This document shows, in pieces, positions 24,326 to 33,697 of a stretch of DNA of 64,000 bases. A program made the translations under genes and the position numbers. The stretch lies in NCBI RefSeq assembly GCF_000739615.1, contig NZ_BATP01000016.1, positions 51,760 through 115,759 on the forward strand, written 5' to 3'. The notes under the pieces were generated by a model. It searched no databases and was not told where the DNA came from. It saw only the letters and a list, made by a program, of their open reading frames with translations. The stretch's first letter is position 1, and each line of letters begins with the position of its first letter. Source of the DNA: Haloferula sp. BvORR071. GTDB taxonomy: Bacteria > Verrucomicrobiota > Verrucomicrobiia > Verrucomicrobiales > Akkermansiaceae.

Positions 24326-25011
24326 TGCCCGCGGGCTTTGCGCTGCTGTTCAAACTGGTCGCGAATCTCCTGCTGCTTCTCCGGCGGAGCGTGCTCGACG
24401 GTGAAGTCCTCGATCCATTTCTCGATCTTGATCGGATCCATGCTTCCGACCTTCGCGATGAAGATTCCGATGACGATGGCACCGAGCAAACCGAGATAGC
24501 CGGTGATCAGGCCGCCCCGGGCCATCCCTTTACCGGAATAGGCGGTGGGATTGCCCTTGATCTTCGCGATCGCGAGGTGACCGGTGACAATCGCGGCGAT
24601 GACGAGCGGCAGGTTGAAGAAGCCAACGACGCAGCAGGAGACCAAGGCGAGGATACCGCAGACCAAGGCGGCAATCGCCAAGCCTTGCGAAGGGGGCTGC
24701 CCCCCCTGATAGGCGGCGGGTACTGGGGCGGGGGCAGCCTGCGGAGCACGGTAGGGCTGCTCGGGCGCAGCTGTCGCCACGGGTGTCGGTTGAGCTTGGC
24801 CGGGATGAGCCGCATACGGGCCCGTTTCCGGACGCGGCGGTGCGGCTTCCACCTTCAGTTCAGCGATGCTCGAGACCGGCATCCAATCGGCCATGCCCTC
24901 GCGCCAGGCGAGATCGGTGGGGGCGATCTCCCCCATCGCGATCCGCGACTTCATATCTTCGAGGGCCACCGGCCCCTGCTGGGCACCGTTCTTCGCGTAA
25001 TACCAGTTCAT
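24322..25011 (-). CDS. GYF_2 and DUF4190 membrane protein
   Basis: 229 residues. The N-terminal GYF_2 domain (DUF4339; WYYAKNGAQQGPVALEDMK, with LAWREGMADWMPVSSI further on) is followed by a Pro/Ala-rich linker and a C-terminal DUF4190 domain with two helices (LAIAALVCGILALVSCC and GLITGYLGLLGAIVIGIFIA). GYF_2 is thought to bind peptides at the cytoplasmic face; the cargo here is unknown. It is the middle gene of a three-gene minus-strand unit (25.5-23.9 kb) and a paralogue of its upstream neighbour, 25 bases away. The tail is charged (EKQQEIRDQFEQQRKARGQ). Confidence 0.82.
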   Translation of the reverse strand: MNWYYAKNGAQQGPVALEDMKSRIAMGEIAPTDLAWREGMADWMPVSSIAELKVEAAPPRPETGPYAAHPGQAQPTPVATAAPEQPYRAPQAAPAPVPAAYQGGQPPSQGLAIAALVCGILALVSCCVVGFFNLPLVIAAIVTGHLAIAKIKGNPTAYSGKGMARGGLITGYLGLLGAIVIGIFIAKVGSMDPIKIEKWIEDFTVEHAPPEKQQEIRDQFEQQRKARGQ

Positions 25012-25036
25012 GACTTGATCAAATTGAGGGCGACGA

Positions 25037-25525
25037 TCACGGCGATGCTTGCATGATGCCGATCACGGCAATGACGACGATAGCGAGGGTGAATAGAATC
25101 CCGAGATAGCCAAGAACCAATCCGGCGATGGCCATGCCCCGTCCGCTGACGGGAAAGAGCGAATTACGCATCGCCGACAGGGCCAGATGCCCGCAGATCA
25201 CTGCGGGAATCCCGGGTATCGCGCTGAGGTAGCAGAAGAAGAGCGACACAATCCCACAGACCAGACTGGCGATCGCCAGATTGCTGGTAGGAGCTTGGGG
25301 CGGATAGCCGGGATAGGCACCATAGGGCATGCCCGGCGGAGCGTAGGGCGCCGACGGAAGCTGATGGAGTTCCGGCAGAGAATCCAGCCGGGTCCAGTCC
25401 TTCAGTCCATCCCGCCACAGCAAGGTCTCCGGCACGAGATGACCGCTGGCGATCATCTCGCGGAGCTGGCGCTCCTCCACCGGACCCGATTGTCCAGCCG
25501 GTGAACCGTAGTACCACTGTGGCAT
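25037..25525 (-). CDS. GYF_2 and DUF4190 membrane protein, paralogue
   Basis: 162 residues. Starting at ATG 25525 gives the expected PQWYYGSPAGQSGPVEERQ start of a GYF_2 domain with LLWRDGLKDWTRLDSLPEL; longer in-frame starts run into the fabV 3' end and add spurious sequence. The DUF4190 part has LAIASLVCGIVSLFFCY and IAGLVLGYLGILFTLAIVVIAVIGI. It shares layout with the neighbouring 229-residue protein but has a shorter linker and no charged tail, so a local duplication is likely. fabV ends 11 bases upstream. Confidence 0.8.
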   Translation of the reverse strand: MPQWYYGSPAGQSGPVEERQLREMIASGHLVPETLLWRDGLKDWTRLDSLPELHQLPSAPYAPPGMPYGAYPGYPPQAPTSNLAIASLVCGIVSLFFCYLSAIPGIPAVICGHLALSAMRNSLFPVSGRGMAIAGLVLGYLGILFTLAIVVIAVIGIMQASP

Positions 25526-25536
25526 GAACCAATCCG

Positions 25537-26736
25537 TTAGGCCGGCGATGAAGACAGGCTGGGCAAGGGACGGACGGAGTCGGTCTCTGCGGCGTAGTCG
25601 ACTCCCGGCAAGCCGAAGCCGAAGAGCTTGAGGAATTCCTTCTGATAGCCCGCGAAGTCCGAGAGCTCGTTGAGATTCTCCGTGGTGATGATGCCCCAGA
25701 TCTTCTCCACTTCCTCCTGGATCTCGGGACGCATCTCCCAATCGTCGATGCGGATGCGGCCCTTGTCATCGAGGGTCGGGCCATTGGCCGCGCCGTAGTG
25801 GTCGGCGAATAGGCGCTCGATCTGCTCGATGCAGCCTTCGTGGGTGCCCTTCGCCTTCATGATCTTGTAGAGGATCGAGATGTAGAGCGGGACCACGGGA
25901 ATCGCCGAGCTGGCCTGGGTGACCAGGGCCTTGTTCACGGAAACCACGGCGGTGCCAGCGCCGAAGGCGGCGTTCATCTCCTTGGCGGTCTCTTCGAGGT
26001 GAACCTTGGCGCGGCCGATCGTGCCATCGGTGTAGATCGCCCAAGTCAGCTCAGGCCCGATGTAGGAATAGGCCACCGTCTTGAAGCCATCCGCGAGCAC
26101 GCCGGCTTGCGAAAGCGCATCGATCCACAGCTTCCAGTCCTCGCCGCCCATGACCTTCACGGTCTGGGCGATCTCGTCTTCGGAGGCGGGCTCGATGGTC
26201 ACCGGCTCGAGCTGCTTCTTGTCGGTGTTGAGGTTCTTGTTGGTGTAGGTGTCACCGGTCGGCTTGAGGACCGACTTGTAAACTTCACCGGTCGCGGGAT
26301 CGGTGCGGCGTGGCGAGGCGAGGCTGTAGACGATCATGTCCACGGTGCCGAGGTCGGCCTTGATGGCGTCGATCACCTGCTGCTTCACCTCGTTCGAGAA
26401 GGCATCGCCATTGAAGCTCTTGGCGTAGAGGCCGGCCTTGGTGGCGGCTTGCTCGAAGGCGACGGAGTTGTACCAACCGGCGGAACCGGTCTTCCCTTCC
26501 GAACCTTCCTTTTCAAAGAACACGCCGATGGTCGCGGCGCCACCGCCGAAGGCCGGCACGATGCGCGAGGCGAGGCCGTAGCCGGTGGAGGAACCGATCA
26601 CCAGCACCCGCTTCGGGGCATTGGCGAGGGGCGGCTTGGACTTCACGTAGTCGATCTGCTCCTGGACGTGCGCGGCGCAGCCATCGGGATGGGAGGTCGT
26701 GCAGATGAAACCACGGATTTTCGGCGAAATGATCAT
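25537..26736 (-). CDS. fabV: enoyl-[acyl-carrier-protein] reductase FabV
   Basis: NADH-dependent reduction of trans-2-enoyl-ACP, the last step of fatty-acid elongation; 399 residues, matching the family. It starts MIISPKIRGFICTT as expected (ATG 26736; longer frames are rejected). The nucleotide-binding VLVIGSSTGYGLASRI is near residue 45. The FabV active-site pair Tyr-x8-Lys is YTDGTIGRAK (about 235-244), where SDR enzymes have Tyr-x3 or x6-Lys. Conserved QASSAIPVVPLYISILYKIMK and ADHYG follow. FabV enzymes are known for low triclosan sensitivity. It is probably the lead gene of the fabV-DUF4190 cluster. Confidence 0.95.
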   Translation of the reverse strand: MIISPKIRGFICTTSHPDGCAAHVQEQIDYVKSKPPLANAPKRVLVIGSSTGYGLASRIVPAFGGGAATIGVFFEKEGSEGKTGSAGWYNSVAFEQAATKAGLYAKSFNGDAFSNEVKQQVIDAIKADLGTVDMIVYSLASPRRTDPATGEVYKSVLKPTGDTYTNKNLNTDKKQLEPVTIEPASEDEIAQTVKVMGGEDWKLWIDALSQAGVLADGFKTVAYSYIGPELTWAIYTDGTIGRAKVHLEETAKEMNAAFGAGTAVVSVNKALVTQASSAIPVVPLYISILYKIMKAKGTHEGCIEQIERLFADHYGAANGPTLDDKGRIRIDDWEMRPEIQEEVEKIWGIITTENLNELSDFAGYQKEFLKLFGFGLPGVDYAAETDSVRPLPSLSSSPA

Positions 26737-27219
26737 GTCGGCGCAAGGGTTTTGGAGGTTTTCGGGGTAGCTGGCAAGTCCCACCACCGGCCAAAGAAAA
26801 CGGCTGGAAATTTGGAACCGGCACAACAACTCCCTGAATTTGAGAAAGAAAGCGGGTATCGGCCGATGGCAAGGCTGGAGGAACAGGCCAGCACCTCGAT
26901 CCGAGGAATGCGCCAAGTGTGGCAGCATCCAAGGAAATGGTCACCGCGAAGCGATAGGTCCCGCCGTTCCTCTGCTGTCGCCCCGATCAATCCTTATTAT
27001 TCTTAAAAGCATTAAATAGAGTTTAGTCGGGCCATCGAATTTTAGGTTTATAATATTTCCGAAAACTTATCGTGACGATTAATGCAATGCGTCGCGCCAG
27101 GTGGATCTAGCACGGTTGCGGTGGAAAGCGGCTCTGAGCGGAACTCCTCCCCTCCTCTTCAAGGCCGTCACCCGGCCCTGAGGGCCGGTTCTTGAACCAT
27201 ATCCACAACACCTCCTATT
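26737..27219. promoter_or_regulatory. 483-base divergent upstream region (fabV / beta-strand protein)
   Basis: AT-rich relative to its surroundings, especially 26995-27085. TATAAT at 27049-27054 is a possible -10 box for the plus-strand gene, but no good -35 sits 17 bases ahead, so this is weak. A 12-base palindrome GGTTCTTGAACC is at 27187-27198. No gene is visible here. Confidence 0.4.
27172..27188 (+). other. leader hairpin before the beta-strand repeat gene
   Basis: Perfect stem CCGGCCC/GGGCCGG with loop TGA, 31 bases before the start codon. It partly overlaps the palindrome GGTTCTTGAACC. Between it and the ATG is CACCTCCT (27209-27216), which is identical to, not complementary to, the 3' end of 16S rRNA, so there is no Shine-Dalgarno. 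Confidence 0.45.
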
Positions 27220-30200
27220 ATGACGACTCGATCTATCTCGTCTTCCTTGGTCGCGCTGGCGCTACCCATATCCTTTGCAGGAACCGCTTATGCTGCATCC
27301 TTCACTTATGATGCGGATACTGTCACCACCGGCACCCAGGACGGTGCCGGAAGCGGTTGGAACACCGATGCCGGCAACAGCAACTTCTGGAACGGCTCCG
27401 GGAACGTCGTTTGGCCTAACACCACCGCCGACGACATCACCTTCGGCGCGGGCAGTGGTGCCGCGGGCGCCGTGAGCGTGGGCACGGTCAACGCCAACAA
27501 GATCACCTTCGGCAGCGCCGGATCCGGGAACTACTCGCTGACGGGTGGCACCATCACGCTGGGAGGCACCACGCCAACCCTGGCGGTGAATAGCGACGCG
27601 AGCATCGCTTCGGCGATCGCGGGTACGGCTGGATTCACCAAGACTGGCACGGGCACCCTGACCCTCTCGGGAACGAGCAGCTACACGGGTGCCACCACGA
27701 TCAACGGCGGCGCCGTGAACTTCAGCACCGGTGGCTCGACCGGCGGTGGGACCCTGGCCCTCGCCACGGCGAGCGGCAACCGGGCGGTGATCAACATGAG
27801 CAGCAGCGGGACCCTGACGCAGAATACCACTGTCAATGTGGGTGGCGCCGGGGCCTCGGCCAATGGCGCAGGAGCCATCAACCAGACCGCCGGCACGGTG
27901 AACCTGATGAACAATGCCGGCTACCTGCAGCTCGGCTTCGGTGGCTACGGCTCCTATCAGATGTCCGGCGGCACGTTGAATTTCACCAACGCCTCGGGCT
28001 TCCGCATCGGTGACCATACCGGCGGGCTCGGCTCCTTCGTCCAAACGGGCGGGACCGTCAATATGACCCGCTACTTGGTGGTTGCTGGCAACCAAGGTAC
28101 CGCGCCTGTGGCTGCGGCCACGATCAGCGGGGGGACCATCAACGGTGCGACCGGCCAATGGATCATCCTCGGCAACGGCGGCACCGCCGTCGGGACGATG
28201 AACGTGGGCACCGCGGCCGGAGGCAACGGCACCGTGGTCTCGCGCCACAGCAATGGCATCACCTTCGCCGACGCAGGCAACGCCACCGGGATCCTCAACC
28301 TCAACAGCGGCACGGTGCAATTCAACAGCGGAGTGATCCGCAAGGGCTCTGCCACCGGCACCGGCATCGTCAACCTCAACGGCGGAACGCTGAAGGCCAA
28401 CGCCGCCGGTCTGACCCTGATCAACAACACGATCAACAGCGCGAACGTCTACAAGGGCGGGTTCACGGTGGATACGCAGACTTTCAGCGCCACGATTTCC
28501 GCCAACCTGCTGGCCACCACCGGCAACGGCATCTACGCCGCGGGCGGAACGATCAACCTCGCTGCTCCGGATGGCATGGGTTACATCGGCGCGCCGCTGG
28601 TGACCGTTTCGACCAGCGGAACGGGCACTGGCGCCAGTGCAGTGGCAAATGTGGTGAACGGCCAGGTCACCGGCGTGGCGATCACTTGCCCCGGACAAGG
28701 CTATGTCGCGGGTGACACCGTGACCTTCAGCTTCGTCGGCGGCGGTGCAACCACCCCGGCCGTGGCTTTCGCCCGGCTGCTGGCGGCGGGCGACCTCGCC
28801 GCCAACGGCACGGGCGGGCTGACCAAGCTGGGCAGCGGCACGCTCTTCCTCACGGGTGCCAATACCTTCACCGGCCCCATCTCGGTCACCGGCAATCTGA
28901 CGACCAACGATCTGTCTCTGGCCAATACCACCCTCAGCATCCACGGCTTCGATCCCCTTCTGCCAGGGCCGATCACGGCAAGCAACAGCCTGACGACCGG
29001 CGGCACGGTCCAGGTGCAAATCGATGGCACCTTCAGCCCCGGCAACTCCCCGGTGATCTACTACCCTTCCGGCGGCTCGATCGGCGGCAGCGGCATCAGT
29101 GCCCTGCAGCTGCAGACCGGCACGCTGCCACGCGGCGTGGTAGCCTCCTTGGTGGACAACCCCGCCAACTCGTCGGTGGACCTCAATGTCACGGGTTTCA
29201 ATCCGCTCACCTGGAAGGCCACCACCAGCAAGGTTTGGGACATCAACACGAGCACCAACTGGACCATCGGGGCGGGTGCCCAGAAGTATCTCGACAACGA
29301 CCTAGTGCTCTTCAACGACAGCGTGGCGGCCGGCAAATCCGACGTGACACTCAACACCACGGTGATTCCGCAGAGTGTGACCTTCGACAACTCGATCCGG
29401 CCTTATAGCCTGAGCGGCAGCGGCTCAATCGGCGGCAGCGCGGCAATCACCAAGTCGAACGACGGGCTCCTCAAGCTGCTGACGACGAACACCACGACCG
29501 GCACGACCACGGTCAATGGGGGCACCCTGCAACTCAGCGATGGCGTCACCAATGGCAGCATCGCGGGTCCGCTGGTGAACAATGCCACGATGATCCTGGA
29601 ACCGGCTGGCACTGCGACGCTGGCGGGGAACATCGGCGGCGACAGCGCGGGCATCTTCAGCAAGAATGGCAGCGGCACCCAGGTGCTACTGAGCGCGGCC
29701 AATACCTCCGCCGGGACCTTCCAGGTGAACGCGGGCATGCTACAGTTCGGAAACGGAACCACGAACGGCTCGCTCGGCAATGCGGCCTATCAAGTCGCCG
29801 CGGGCAGTACGCTGCGTGCAGAGGAGGCCAGCGCTGCCGCCCTGCCATGGGCGGGCATCAGCGGAGGGGGCAGGGTCGAGCTGAACTCCGCGCAAGCGGT
29901 GAACGGGTCCGCCGACTGGGGCACGCTCGCCTTGCCAGCCGAATTCACCGGTGTGCTGAAGGTGGAGAATGGCCGGGTGAATGCCAATGGTGGTAGCGCC
30001 GCCACCGGCGGTGCCGCCAAGGTGCAAATCCTCTCCGGTGCCCAGTTCCTCGGGTTCGGCAGCACCACTCCCTACACCACGCCAATCGAGATCGCGGGCA
30101 GTGGCTGGGGCGAGAATGGCTATCCCGGCGGCCTGCGCCTTGCAGGCGGTGCCACCGCCACTTGGGCAGGCAGTGTGACCCTGACCGCGGACTCCGGCAT

Positions 30201-31308
30201 CATGGCACAACGCGGCACGAACTTCACGGTCAGCGGGCCGATCACCGGTGCCTATGCCTGCGAGTTCTACGCGGGTGACCCGGTGGCAGAAAACGGTGTG
30301 CTCACCGTCGCGCCCACCACTCCGGGGCAGAACACCTACGCCGCCACCAAGATCAATGGCCGCCCGGGTGGTGCGATCGTCGCCGGTAGCTCGCAGGCCT
30401 TCAGCAGCGGTCCGCTTGAAGTGGCGAATGCCATCCTCAAGCTCGACGGCCATGACCTGAGCTTCGCCAACCTCAGTGGTGCGGGCGGTACGATCGGTAA
30501 CTACAATGCCGCGACTCCGGCGACCCTGAGCGTGGGCTCCGACAACAGCAGCACCAGCTATGCAGGTGTGCTCCGCGATGGCGCGCTCGCACCGCTGGCA
30601 CTGACCAAGACCGGCACCGGCACGCTCACGCTGACGGCAGCCAGCAGCCACACCGGAAACACCACTGTAGCCCAAGGCAGGCTGGCGCTTGCCACGCCTT
30701 CACTGGGGGATGCCTCCTCAGTCACCATCGCCAACGGTGCGGTGCTCGAACTGAATACCGGTGCGGCCGATACCATCGGCAGCCTGACGCTTGGCACGAC
30801 CACACTGACATCCGGGGTATTCAACTCCAGCCACCCGATCTACGGCAGCTACTTCTCCGGCACCGGCAGTCTGGTGATCGGCGGGGCTTACGACTCTTGG
30901 GCGGAAGCCAAGGGTCTTGATGGCACTCCCGGCAAGGAGAAGGGCGCGACCGATGATCCGGACAAGGACGGCATCGAGAACCTCGCCGAGTTCTACCTGG
31001 ACGGCAATCCGCTGGCCAGCGACGCCGCGATCCTGCCGGCCGTGACCACTGATGCCAGCTACCTCACGCTGAGCTTCAAGCGCCGCGATGATGCCGAGGG
31101 CGATGTGACCACGCAGGCAGTCCAATACGGCTCCAATCCGCCGGCATGGACCACGGTCACGCTGGGCGCGAGCTCTGCCACCGATGCCAACGGAGTGATC
31201 GTCACCGTCACCGAGAACGACGCGGCTCCGGATGCGATCACGGTCAAGATCCCGCGAAGCTTGGCCTCGGGCAACAAGCTCTTCGGCCGCTTGAACATCG
31301 CCAAGTAA
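27220..31308 (+). CDS. autotransporter-associated beta-strand repeat protein
   Basis: 1,362 residues, exported. A signal peptide (SSLVALALPISFAGTAYA) precedes a Thr/Gly/Asn-rich beta-helical body with repeats of the type 'GTGTLTLSGTSSYTGATTINGG' at about 140-165 and 'TGTGTLTLTAASSHTGNTT' near 1130, the PATR motif. Mid-section repeats start 'NGGT' or 'SGGT'. Near the C-terminus is DPDKDGIENLAEFYLDGNPL, a calcium-binding style segment like that of the giant repeat protein, and then a beta-rich domain ending LFGRLNIAK. No autotransporter barrel or PEP-CTERM tail is seen. Such proteins are abundant in Verrucomicrobia and are presumed surface or matrix proteins. Confidence 0.88.
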   Translation: MTTRSISSSLVALALPISFAGTAYAASFTYDADTVTTGTQDGAGSGWNTDAGNSNFWNGSGNVVWPNTTADDITFGAGSGAAGAVSVGTVNANKITFGSAGSGNYSLTGGTITLGGTTPTLAVNSDASIASAIAGTAGFTKTGTGTLTLSGTSSYTGATTINGGAVNFSTGGSTGGGTLALATASGNRAVINMSSSGTLTQNTTVNVGGAGASANGAGAINQTAGTVNLMNNAGYLQLGFGGYGSYQMSGGTLNFTNASGFRIGDHTGGLGSFVQTGGTVNMTRYLVVAGNQGTAPVAAATISGGTINGATGQWIILGNGGTAVGTMNVGTAAGGNGTVVSRHSNGITFADAGNATGILNLNSGTVQFNSGVIRKGSATGTGIVNLNGGTLKANAAGLTLINNTINSANVYKGGFTVDTQTFSATISANLLATTGNGIYAAGGTINLAAPDGMGYIGAPLVTVSTSGTGTGASAVANVVNGQVTGVAITCPGQGYVAGDTVTFSFVGGGATTPAVAFARLLAAGDLAANGTGGLTKLGSGTLFLTGANTFTGPISVTGNLTTNDLSLANTTLSIHGFDPLLPGPITASNSLTTGGTVQVQIDGTFSPGNSPVIYYPSGGSIGGSGISALQLQTGTLPRGVVASLVDNPANSSVDLNVTGFNPLTWKATTSKVWDINTSTNWTIGAGAQKYLDNDLVLFNDSVAAGKSDVTLNTTVIPQSVTFDNSIRPYSLSGSGSIGGSAAITKSNDGLLKLLTTNTTTGTTTVNGGTLQLSDGVTNGSIAGPLVNNATMILEPAGTATLAGNIGGDSAGIFSKNGSGTQVLLSAANTSAGTFQVNAGMLQFGNGTTNGSLGNAAYQVAAGSTLRAEEASAAALPWAGISGGGRVELNSAQAVNGSADWGTLALPAEFTGVLKVENGRVNANGGSAATGGAAKVQILSGAQFLGFGSTTPYTTPIEIAGSGWGENGYPGGLRLAGGATATWAGSVTLTADSGIMAQRGTNFTVSGPITGAYACEFYAGDPVAENGVLTVAPTTPGQNTYAATKINGRPGGAIVAGSSQAFSSGPLEVANAILKLDGHDLSFANLSGAGGTIGNYNAATPATLSVGSDNSSTSYAGVLRDGALAPLALTKTGTGTLTLTAASSHTGNTTVAQGRLALATPSLGDASSVTIANGAVLELNTGAADTIGSLTLGTTTLTSGVFNSSHPIYGSYFSGTGSLVIGGAYDSWAEAKGLDGTPGKEKGATDDPDKDGIENLAEFYLDGNPLASDAAILPAVTTDASYLTLSFKRRDDAEGDVTTQAVQYGSNPPAWTTVTLGASSATDANGVIVTVTENDAAPDAITVKIPRSLASGNKLFGRLNIAK

Positions 31309-31353
31309 GCGAGGGGCACTTTTCCAGGAGGTCGAAGTCGAGGTCGACAAACG

Positions 31354-31388
31354 GGAGCGAGGTGACGCAAGTCGCCTCGCTCCTTTGG
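31354..31388. terminator. 13-bp hairpin with GCAA tetraloop
   Basis: Stem arms at 31354-31366 and 31371-31383 pair over 13 positions with one G-T; the loop is GCAA, a stable GNRA type. TTT follows on the plus strand. It lies 45 bases after the beta-strand repeat gene and between convergent genes, so it could serve both. Confidence 0.75.
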
Positions 31389-31469
31389 CTTCCCGACGCC
31401 TAGCTCCGCCGCGGCACGTCGGGGAATTCAACCCAAGTCCGGAATCCGCAGCCTCATAGAAAGCCTGTT

Positions 31470-32684
31470 TCAGCACTCGGTGATCCCGCCTCGCCTGGCA
31501 TGGTCCCGGTAGGCACGGGGTGTCATGCTCTCCGCGGAGCGGAAAGCGCGGGCGAAATCGCTGCTGCTGCCGAAGCCGCTTTGCTCCGCCACGAGAGTGA
31601 TCGAGAGCTTGGTTTGCGCGAGTAGTCGACGCGCTTCCGCAAACTGCCGCTGGCGGATGACTTCGCCAGGAGTTTGCCCGGTGGCGGCCACGAAGTACTT
31701 GTGGAAGGTCATCTTCGAGACCCGCTGCGTTTCATCCAACAGACGCTCGACGGTCAGACCATAGCAGGCGTGCCGGTTGATGTAGTTCAATGCGCCGGAA
31801 ATGTCACAAACCTCGGCCAGCTTCAGGCCGGTCGATTGGCGCACGTGCAGATCCACAGCCTCCACTGCCATCGCTTGTTTCTCCGGCATGCGTCCCCGGA
31901 TCATGCCATCGAGAGCCTTCAAGGCTTCGGAGCCGATGACTTCATTTGCGAACTCCACGCTTGTTAGAGTGGGCGAGCTGGAAAGGCAAAGATCCACGTC
32001 ATCCGCACTGATCACCGCGACATCCTCCGGCACGCGCAGACCGAGTGCCAGGCAGACCCGCACCAGATAGTTGCCCCCACCATAGCTCACGCTCATCACT
32101 CCCGCTGGCTTGGGCAGCTCACGCAGCCAGCGGGCAATACCTTCGGGCACCGGCTCAACCGGGGCATCGACATCCGCCAAAAAAGCGGTGTCCAGCGGCT
32201 CGACGTGGGTGGCGAGCCCGGGATTGAGAGGCCTGGCAGCCTCACCGAAAGCTTTTACGAAGCTCTTCTGGGTGCCGGTGTCGCGATCCATGATCAGCAT
32301 GCCCAGCGAACGTATCCCCTGCTGTCGGAAATGCTGCGCCGCTGTCTCCACCATCCGGTGGAAGCAGCCACCCAACATCACTACCCCGGGCCGTGGCGTG
32401 AGGGGCCCGATGTTGACGATCGGCGGCGCGTCCACGAGCCCGCTCATCAAGCCGCTGAATTCTTTGTCATCGAGAATCGTGAGCAGGCCGTCCGGCTTCC
32501 AGCGATTGAGCGCGGCGAGTTCGGCCGCCGCCTTGCGGGGCTTGGCGATGTCCGGTGTGACCCGGAAATCCCGGATTACCATCGGCGGATTGAGGTCCGC
32601 ATAGGAAAGCGCGCCGCGCATCGAGCGATGAACGGAGGCACTGGAGAAAGGAGCGACGAAGCCGATTTTGCGTGGCTGGAGCAT
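31470..32684 (-). CDS. XylR-like transcription regulator (type 1 PBP sensor + AraC)
   Basis: 404 residues. The N-terminal two thirds are a LacI/periplasmic-binding-protein-like sensor (GFVAPFSSASVHRSMRGA; VMLGGCFHRMVETAAQHF; SPTLTSVEFANEVIG). The C-terminal 105 residues are an AraC HTH pair with LNYINRHACYGLTVERLLDE and SITLVAEQSGFGSSSDFARAFR. This is the architecture of XylR-type sugar regulators. Start choices are ATG 32693 or 32684; the latter is preferred because GAGG lies just upstream. No sugar-use gene is adjacent; it faces the beta-strand repeat gene convergently and lies back-to-back with a stand-alone AraC domain gene. Ligand unknown. Confidence 0.85.
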   Translation of the reverse strand: MLQPRKIGFVAPFSSASVHRSMRGALSYADLNPPMVIRDFRVTPDIAKPRKAAAELAALNRWKPDGLLTILDDKEFSGLMSGLVDAPPIVNIGPLTPRPGVVMLGGCFHRMVETAAQHFRQQGIRSLGMLIMDRDTGTQKSFVKAFGEAARPLNPGLATHVEPLDTAFLADVDAPVEPVPEGIARWLRELPKPAGVMSVSYGGGNYLVRVCLALGLRVPEDVAVISADDVDLCLSSSPTLTSVEFANEVIGSEALKALDGMIRGRMPEKQAMAVEAVDLHVRQSTGLKLAEVCDISGALNYINRHACYGLTVERLLDETQRVSKMTFHKYFVAATGQTPGEVIRQRQFAEARRLLAQTKLSITLVAEQSGFGSSSDFARAFRSAESMTPRAYRDHARRGGITEC

Positions 32685-32769
32685 CCGCCTCATACCCTTA
32701 GACAAAATGTATATTGATTTCAACCAAGCTCTATAGAAAGCGGCGGCCCCTTTCCGGCAGCGTGGTGGC

Positions 32770-33171
32770 ATGGCAAAAGTGCCGGATCCCCTCCCCCTGC
32801 AGGATCGAACGAGCGCCCTGAAGGCTGCTCGCCCGATCGTCACGCGGGCAGAAATCGCTGCGACGCTCGGCTACATCCAGCGCCACGCCTGTGACGGGGT
32901 GAGTCCCGCCACGGTGGTGAAGGAGACGCAGTCCGTGCCGCTCGGCACCTTCAGCCGCCACTTCCGCGCCGCGACGGGCCTGACCCTGCGTGGAGCGCTC
33001 CGCCAGCGCCAAGTGGAGGAAGCGCGCCGCATGCTGCTGCGCACGGAACTCTCACCGCAGTATATCGCCGAATACTGCAGCTTCCGCGATGTGCACGCCG
33101 CGGCCCGTGCCTTCCTCGCGGCGGGCTCCGAGGTGCCGCATGCCCTGCTCACGCCCAAAGAGGAAGCCTGA
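32770..33171 (+). CDS. stand-alone AraC-type DNA-binding domain protein
   Basis: 133 residues, almost entirely an AraC double HTH domain (about 25-125) with no sensor domain. It shares the block '.YI.RHAC.G' and 'FRAATGLTLRGALRQRQVEEARRML' with the divergent XylR-like neighbour (there FVAATGQTPGEVIRQRQFAEARRLL), so a partial duplication of that neighbour's DNA-binding part is plausible. In the second HTH the usual G-F after the turn is CSFRDVHAAARAF, less conserved. It may compete with the full-length regulator or control the shared promoter; both ideas are inference. The divergent starts are 85 bases apart. Confidence 0.7.
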   Translation: MAKVPDPLPLQDRTSALKAARPIVTRAEIAATLGYIQRHACDGVSPATVVKETQSVPLGTFSRHFRAATGLTLRGALRQRQVEEARRMLLRTELSPQYIAEYCSFRDVHAAARAFLAAGSEVPHALLTPKEEA

Positions 33172-33697
33172 ACCACCGCAGAGCCCACTTCCGACTCCAG
33201 CCTCACCATCAAGCACCATGACCGCCCGATCCGCCTTCATCACACCGCCGATCACCCCCTTTCCCGGGTAACGAGAAATCTCGCTTTCCAGGAGTGAGAA
33301 GAGGGGGGGGAGGCGTTCGGGGGAATAGCCTCCCTCCCACATCTCCGGAGAACTGCCGACAATCCCAAGAAACGGAATCAAGCACCGATCATCGCAACAA
33401 ACGCACCCGTGCCAATGCTACTACCTTTATCGTAGCAAAGCCGGGGAGCATCGAAACCAGCTTCACTTTACTGCCGGGCTTGCCCGGCACTACCTCGCTT
33501 CCGGCTTCCGTGGCGAGGATTCCTCCCCGGGAAATCTCTGGTTCAAATGGCTATCCAAGATCGGGTCAGCGGCCGTGTTGCGGCGTGACCGGATTCCCCG
33601 GCCCTTTGTGCCCATGACTTGCCTCCGCTTCCTGGGGGTCCCGGGTTGGCATCCTTCGCTCCGCTCCACCGGATGAGTTCTTCCACGCCATCCTGAC
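33172..33697. other. 526-base gap without a clear gene
   Basis: No supported gene. There is an in-frame 17-codon reading at 33219-33272 and a G-rich tract (GAGGGGGGGGAGG near 33300). Around 33247-33260 a small CGAG/CTCG hairpin follows. Possible regulatory sites for the response-regulator gene downstream cannot be defined by eye. Confidence 0.6.

Noticed and set aside
27262..29019. 585-residue reading frame on the minus strand
   Set aside because: Lies wholly opposite the beta-strand repeat gene; composition (His/Arg/Gly/Val-rich) is that of a shadow frame of a Thr/Gly/Asn-rich protein.
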